NCBI GenBank assembly: GCA_030847615.1
Contig: JAUMIR010000003.1
Span: 29,696,501 to 29,760,500 of the forward strand
Direction of reading: 5' to 3'
Origin: Gambelia wislizenii
Taxonomy: Eukaryota; Chordata; Lepidosauria; Squamata; Crotaphytidae
DNA length: 64,000 bases
Positions within the stretch are counted from its first letter, which is position 1. Each line of letters begins with the position of its first letter. The translations under genes were made by a program, and so were the position numbers. The notes under the pieces were generated by a model, which saw only the letters and a list, made by a program, of their open reading frames with translations, was not told where the DNA came from and ran no database searches. Below are positions 59,616-64,000 of this stretch, piece after piece.

Positions 59616-61240
59616 GCATGGAATATAAATCAATTATTTGGATAAAAGCCAAAGGAAATAACTTTTTAAAGTAATTTTTTCTTGCCCATTTCTGTATTGT
59701 TTATAAAATACATCCTCTTTCTCCTTTTAAACATTTTTTTTTAAAGTTAAGGTTATTCCTTCAACAAGGCACACAAAGAACACTTGATTGAAAACCATTG
59801 TTCTGTGCTTTTCCCTGTATAGAAAACCTGGTAAAATAAAGCAAGCTTTTTAATTAAAATAGTCCATCACAGATCATGCTTGGCACAAAGGGTTATGCAC
59901 TTCTTAATTTCTCTGGGATCATTATAACCTAATAGTTCATGAAAAAAAACAAAAATAAAACCACACCATGCTGTGTGTCATCCATGAATGACAGAGCATT
60001 GTCTTGTAAGGATTGTGGAATGTTTTGCAATACAAAGGACTCTCTCCATATGACCTCTGGAGACACCACATTCTAGGAGTCCCTCCAGTTATCTCAGCAC
60101 GTTGCATCTCAGTGTATTGAGATAAAACCACATTTGGTGGGATGGAATGTAATTAACCCTCCATATTAAAATAGATTAAAACCACCCACCAACCTTCCCA
60201 TTCGTTTTCAGAAAGTTATGCAGCATCCACAACAGGAAATTAAATGGATAGGGTCATTACAATATGTGTATAAACAAGTTATGTCAGGCAAGTGAGTAAT
60301 TTATGGCCACTGCCTATTATGAGTGGCTTTGTGGATTGTTTAGTTTTCACCTGAAAAGGCAGTCACAGGACTGTAGTCAGGGCCAAAAGAGGGTTTGGAT
60401 GAGTGGTTGCTTTGTTTAATCCTTTCTCTTCCTGCTGTTTGCTCAGAATCACTGATCCCAAACTGCTTTCTCCTTTCTACTAATCCATGGACTGAAAGTG
60501 GCTTACAAAATGAAGTTTTTTGTTTGTTTGTTTGTTTAAAAGAACTTTCACTTAATAGATCTGGATCTATGTATATTTTAAACCAACTTCAGGTGGTTTG
60601 TGGGTCAATTTTTCATATCTAGTGGCTCATCCACACGGGCCAGAATATACTGGCTCTGAATCCTCCTCCATCCTCTGCATGAAATGGGAGGAAGTCCAGA
60701 TGGGCACACTAGTCTGTTGCTGCAGCTGTCACCACCACAGTCTCCCTCATTCTCCCATAAATATGACCAAGGGGTTGTCTAAACAGGGAAAATAATCCTC
60801 AGGGAATTCATGGGGAATTCCCTCTGTCTTAATAGGATCCTGCAACAATTTGACCTATTCTGAAGGAGTTGGGGGAAAACCACAAAAAGAGCATGATAGG
60901 AGACTTTGGGGATTTCACCGGAGTTTTAAAAAAAACTCAGAGGGAAACATGTACCTGACCATTAAGACAACTGCATGAATTGTTATGTGGTCTGGAGGGG
61001 GAAGAACAGACCATCTAATTGGTCAGGGGTGCATAGACATGATAGTACACTTCACCTTTTTGGGGGGTGGGAGCAGAAGGGACCTGCCGCTGCTACTGCC
61101 ATTCAAGCCTCTTTCCAGCTGGCTTCTGGGGCTTGGAAAAGAAAGGGGGATTCCCCCTCCCCTTCTCAAGCCTCTCTCCTTCCCTTCCCCCTCCCCGTGG
61201 GTGGCCCCTGTGCCAATGCTGCTGGGATCAATTAAAGGAT
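59616..61240. other. intergenic, possible hAT-like remnant near 60610
   Basis: It holds a (TTTG)n run at about 60517-60537 and GGCTCATCCACACGGGCCAG at 60622, which resembles hAT-type ends. No gene was recognised. Confidence 0.3.
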
Positions 61241-62016
61241 GGAGGTTTCTCCCATCCTGTGATTTCTCCAGGCTGCTTCCAAGGCACTTCCTTCCATGAC
61301 AGAATGATCTGCTTTGCAAGCCACCCAGGGCCCATCTACACGAGGGGGGGGGGAATCCCAAATCTTGTAGTATTCGTATCTCGCAGCAGCAGTGACATAT
61401 CCAAACAGTTTTTCTGGCCTTGGAAGCCCCCGTAAGCCTCGCATTCCTGGTGAGAGCTGTGAGTGATTTACTCATGTTAATTCTTCACCCCTGCCGTTGT
61501 TTTTTTAAAGTAATCCCAAGGTGTGCTGGTTTGATAGAGTGATTCTCCAAAGCAAAACAAAAAATACAGATCCTTTATATTGCCTTAGTGAGTGATTGCT
61601 AAGGTGAAAATTCAACATGGCAACAGTGGGTGCTTGCCCTCCTAGTAAGCCACGACCCCACTCTTGCCCAGCCAATCAGCTTTGTGCTCCCCTTCAAGTT
61701 TTTTATTGTTAAATAGTCCAAATGAGCAAAAATGTGCACCCACTTCGCAGTTTGTGAAAAAGTACAGAGAAATCTACGAAAGCTTTTACCCCATTGTTTT
61801 TGCCATTTTGGACCACCCTCCTTCTGGATAGTCTGGACTGGCGCTGGATCCTGTTTAGAAGATTTCCAGCGAATTCTGTGAAGGGTATTTTCACCATTTA
61901 GATGGGCCCTCAGTTTGCACCAGGGTGGGGAGGGTTTCTCCCATCCTGTGGCTTCTCGAGCTGTTTGCAATGCAGCTCCTTCTGTCATGGAATGAGTTGC
62001 TTTGCAAGCCACCCAG
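61241..62016. repeat. hAT-like element with directly repeated flanking blocks
   Basis: CAGGGCCCATCTACACG at 61326 and the inverted ATTTAGATGGGCCCT ending near 61910 look like the two ends of one element of about 585 bases. The 88-base block before it (61241-61328: TTTCTCCCATCCTGTGATTT ... TTTGCAAGCCACCCAG) recurs after it at 61930-62016 in the same orientation with moderate divergence. Confidence 0.5.
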
Positions 62017-62026
62017 AGAAGCAACG

Positions 62027-62028
62027 GT

Positions 62029-62092
<64 letters not shown>
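62027..62092. repeat. compound (GT)n(GA)n microsatellite
   Basis: GT dinucleotides at 62028-62053 pass directly into GA dinucleotides to about 62092. Confidence 0.92.
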
Positions 62093-62093
<1 letters not shown>

Positions 62094-62599
62094 TAGAACC
62101 ATCACCACTTCAGCTCAGCTTCTGCCAGGGCAGGGCAGGGATGGGTGAAGGACAGGCAGTACTAATGTGAGTAAAAACATTATGGGGGCTGCTGGGGGCC
62201 AGAACAAGTCACTGCTGAAGCAAAATGCCATTACTGAAAGCTACTCCATCCCCCCTCCTTATAGACAGAGCCCACGGCACCCTACATGTGACCATCCTTA
62301 GTCACATGCTATGTGACTCCTTCCTGTTGCGGAAGAGGGCCTAATTGTTTTTTTTTTTTTTCCGGACAGGAATTGATTAAAGCAGGTATTATTTTCAAAC
62401 ACTGTAATGGGCTCTACCCCATCTTAGCTCAATCTTTGCCCCAGGGGTCATGAGAACTATCTGGGGGCAGAATGAGGCAAAATCCCTGTGTCATCAGGAC
62501 TTCAGGGCTCTAAGACAGGGACAAGATGGGGTACATTACCTGTGTAAATAAGCCCGTGGGTGCCCTGAAGTCAACTTCAAATTTTGTTTAGTTTGGAGT
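62093..62599. other. intergenic sequence, nothing recognised
   Basis: Mixed composition with a T run at 62348-62361; no repeat family or gene recognised. Confidence 0.35.
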
Positions 62600-63250
62600 A
62601 GTGGAGTGCACTTATCTAACATAAAACCAATAAGTCTGGAAGTCTCCAGGAGCAGAAAAACTAGCAAGGACAAAATCTGGTCCTTGCATTATAATCTGTC
62701 TAAACCTTTTCATTTCCAGGCACAATTCAAAGTGCTGGTCATGATCTGTAAAGCCCTATATGGCTTAGGTCCAGAATATCTGAAAGACCGTATCTCCCCA
62801 TACAAATCTGCCAGAGTTCTGAGACCCACAGGGAGAGCTTTCTCTTCGTCCCACCACCATCACAGACTCACTTGGTAAGGACAAGAGAGAGAGAGAAAGC
62901 CTTCTCAGTGTCTGCTCCACCTTTTGGAACACCCTTCTGTGGGAAGCTAGGTTTTTTATCTCTAGGCTAGGTTTGCCCCATCCCCACTTTCCTTTCGCTG
63001 GCAGGCAAAGAAGTTTTTATTTAAGCAGGGGAGTTTTTTAAAAAAAAAAAAAAAGACTGGGATGTTTAATTTATCTTTTAAAAGTTTGTTTTAAAAAGTG
63101 GTTTTATACTGTTTTATGTGGTGATTTTAAATTATTTTTACATTTTATTGTGAACATTTTTAATTGACTATCTTTGGGAGCTGCCTTGGGTGTCACTCTG
63201 GGAGAAAGGTAGCATGCAAGTAAAATAAATAAATAAATAAATAAATAAAT
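62600..63250 (+). pseudogene. L2-like LINE 3' end with (AAAT)n tail
   Basis: The frame at 62606-62878 ends with FKVLVMICKALYGLGPEYLK, DRISPYKSARVLRPTGRAFS, the C-terminal signature of L2-type reverse-transcriptase proteins. It is followed by GAAAGCCTTCTCAGTGTCTG and TTTTGGAACACCCTTCTG, a T-rich 3' UTR, GGTAGCATGCAAGTAAAAT and an (AAAT)n tail at about 63222-63249. It is 5'-truncated. Confidence 0.8.
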
Positions 63251-63329
63251 GTTCAGCATATGAATAGCTTTGACATCACTCTAGTGAGATGCACAGATAT
63301 ATGTCAGTGTTTCAGTTCAATGCTTTTAC

Positions 63330-64000
63330 TTGTTAATAGAGGATACCATAGAAATTGGAGCAGATACTCTTGAAGGGAAGGCCAGGGGCTTCTGTGCATA
63401 CAGAGGTTTTTCCATTGGTACCATTGTGTCTGACTACTCACTACCATCGCAAGAAGAAGAAAGGGAAGGATCATCATGTTTTTTTCATGTTACATTAGAG
63501 GAGGAAGTGGAGACCCTTCTGCTCAAGGTTGCATCCTGCCAAACAGCTGTGTCCTGCCATGAATGGAAGTCACACATGGGTAATCTCCAAAACATCTTTC
63601 AAATGTGGGGTATATTGACCATAAACCTATTTGCATCAAATCTGAACAAGCAATGTGAGATCTTCTGCTCCAGAGCCTTTATGTTGAACTGGAGAGGTCT
63701 CACCATGTACACTTTTCCATCATTCCCTCTCATCACCACGGTGATTGCCAAGTTCCAGCAGGACAAGGCCAGTTGCATATTGATCACTCCATGTCTTGCC
63801 CCTCTTCTGCATCTATCCTGGGGGAAGTACTAGAAGCTTCCATTGCATCCCGATCTGGTGATGCTTGACAATGGGAATGTTCATCATCCAGATCTACAGA
63901 CCATCAAGTCCATGGCCTGGAAGGTTTTCCTTTGATTCCTCTGTCTGATCCAGTTAGGTGCATCGTTGATGCAGCTCACGGACTATCCACACAGAGATCT
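63330..64000 (+). pseudogene. DIRS-like retrotransposon fragment, cut by the window edge
   Basis: The frame at 63330-63833 includes FQMWGILTINLFASNLNKQC, EIFCSR, LNWRGLTMYTFPSFPLITTV and IAKFQQDKASCILITP. These resemble the RNase H and following region of DIRS-type elements (WG..D-L-F-A...KC, LYAFPP..LI..VI.K, LLV-P). A stop at 63831-63833 separates it from a further HPDLQTIKSMAWKV-like match near 63870. The element is degraded and its 3' part lies beyond the window. Confidence 0.55.

Overview
The window is vertebrate nuclear DNA, almost certainly from a squamate reptile (lizard-like). I infer this from the interspersed repeats: a tRNA-derived Sauria-type SINE with a Bov-B-like tail, 5S-rRNA-derived SINE pieces, CR1 LINE ends of the kind common in reptiles, L2-like and L1 LINEs, a DIRS-like retrotransposon fragment and many short DNA transposons. 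No prokaryotic, organellar or viral genes were seen.

Only one host protein-coding gene is convincing: SLITRK3, a synaptic leucine-rich-repeat membrane protein, on the + strand with its whole 959-residue reading frame in one exon (12167-15046). A splice acceptor lies 20 bases before the ATG. The 5' side carries a CpG island (about 6150-8060) and a candidate 5' untranslated exon ending in a strong donor at 10402/10403. The 3' UTR runs to a polyadenylation signal at 16281, or possibly to a second one near 17594. From about 8 to 18 kb the sequence is almost free of recognisable transposons.

The rest is intergenic. 1-6 kb: CR1, a Harbinger-like MITE and SINE or hAT fragments. 18.5-23 kb: AT-rich, no repeats recognised. 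23.8-28.4 kb: a three-level nest in which a 5'-truncated L1 sits inside a Tigger-like element that sits inside another Tigger-like element. 28-50 kb: L2, 5S-SINE, tRNA-SINE, Tigger-like elements, CR1, a hairpin insertion with a hammerhead-like core, and a Sauria SINE. 50.8-55 kb: mostly unique sequence, including a candidate conserved non-coding element. 55.8-57.5 kb: a TA-flanked DNA element carrying a GC-rich minisatellite. 58.8-64 kb: a LINE reverse-transcriptase C-terminus with a zinc-finger tail, hAT-like repeats, an L2 3' end and a DIRS-like fragment cut by the window edge.

No undescribed multi-gene system is visible. The most unusual signals are the hammerhead-like hairpin insertion, the precisely delimited nested insertions, and the minisatellite inside a DNA transposon.
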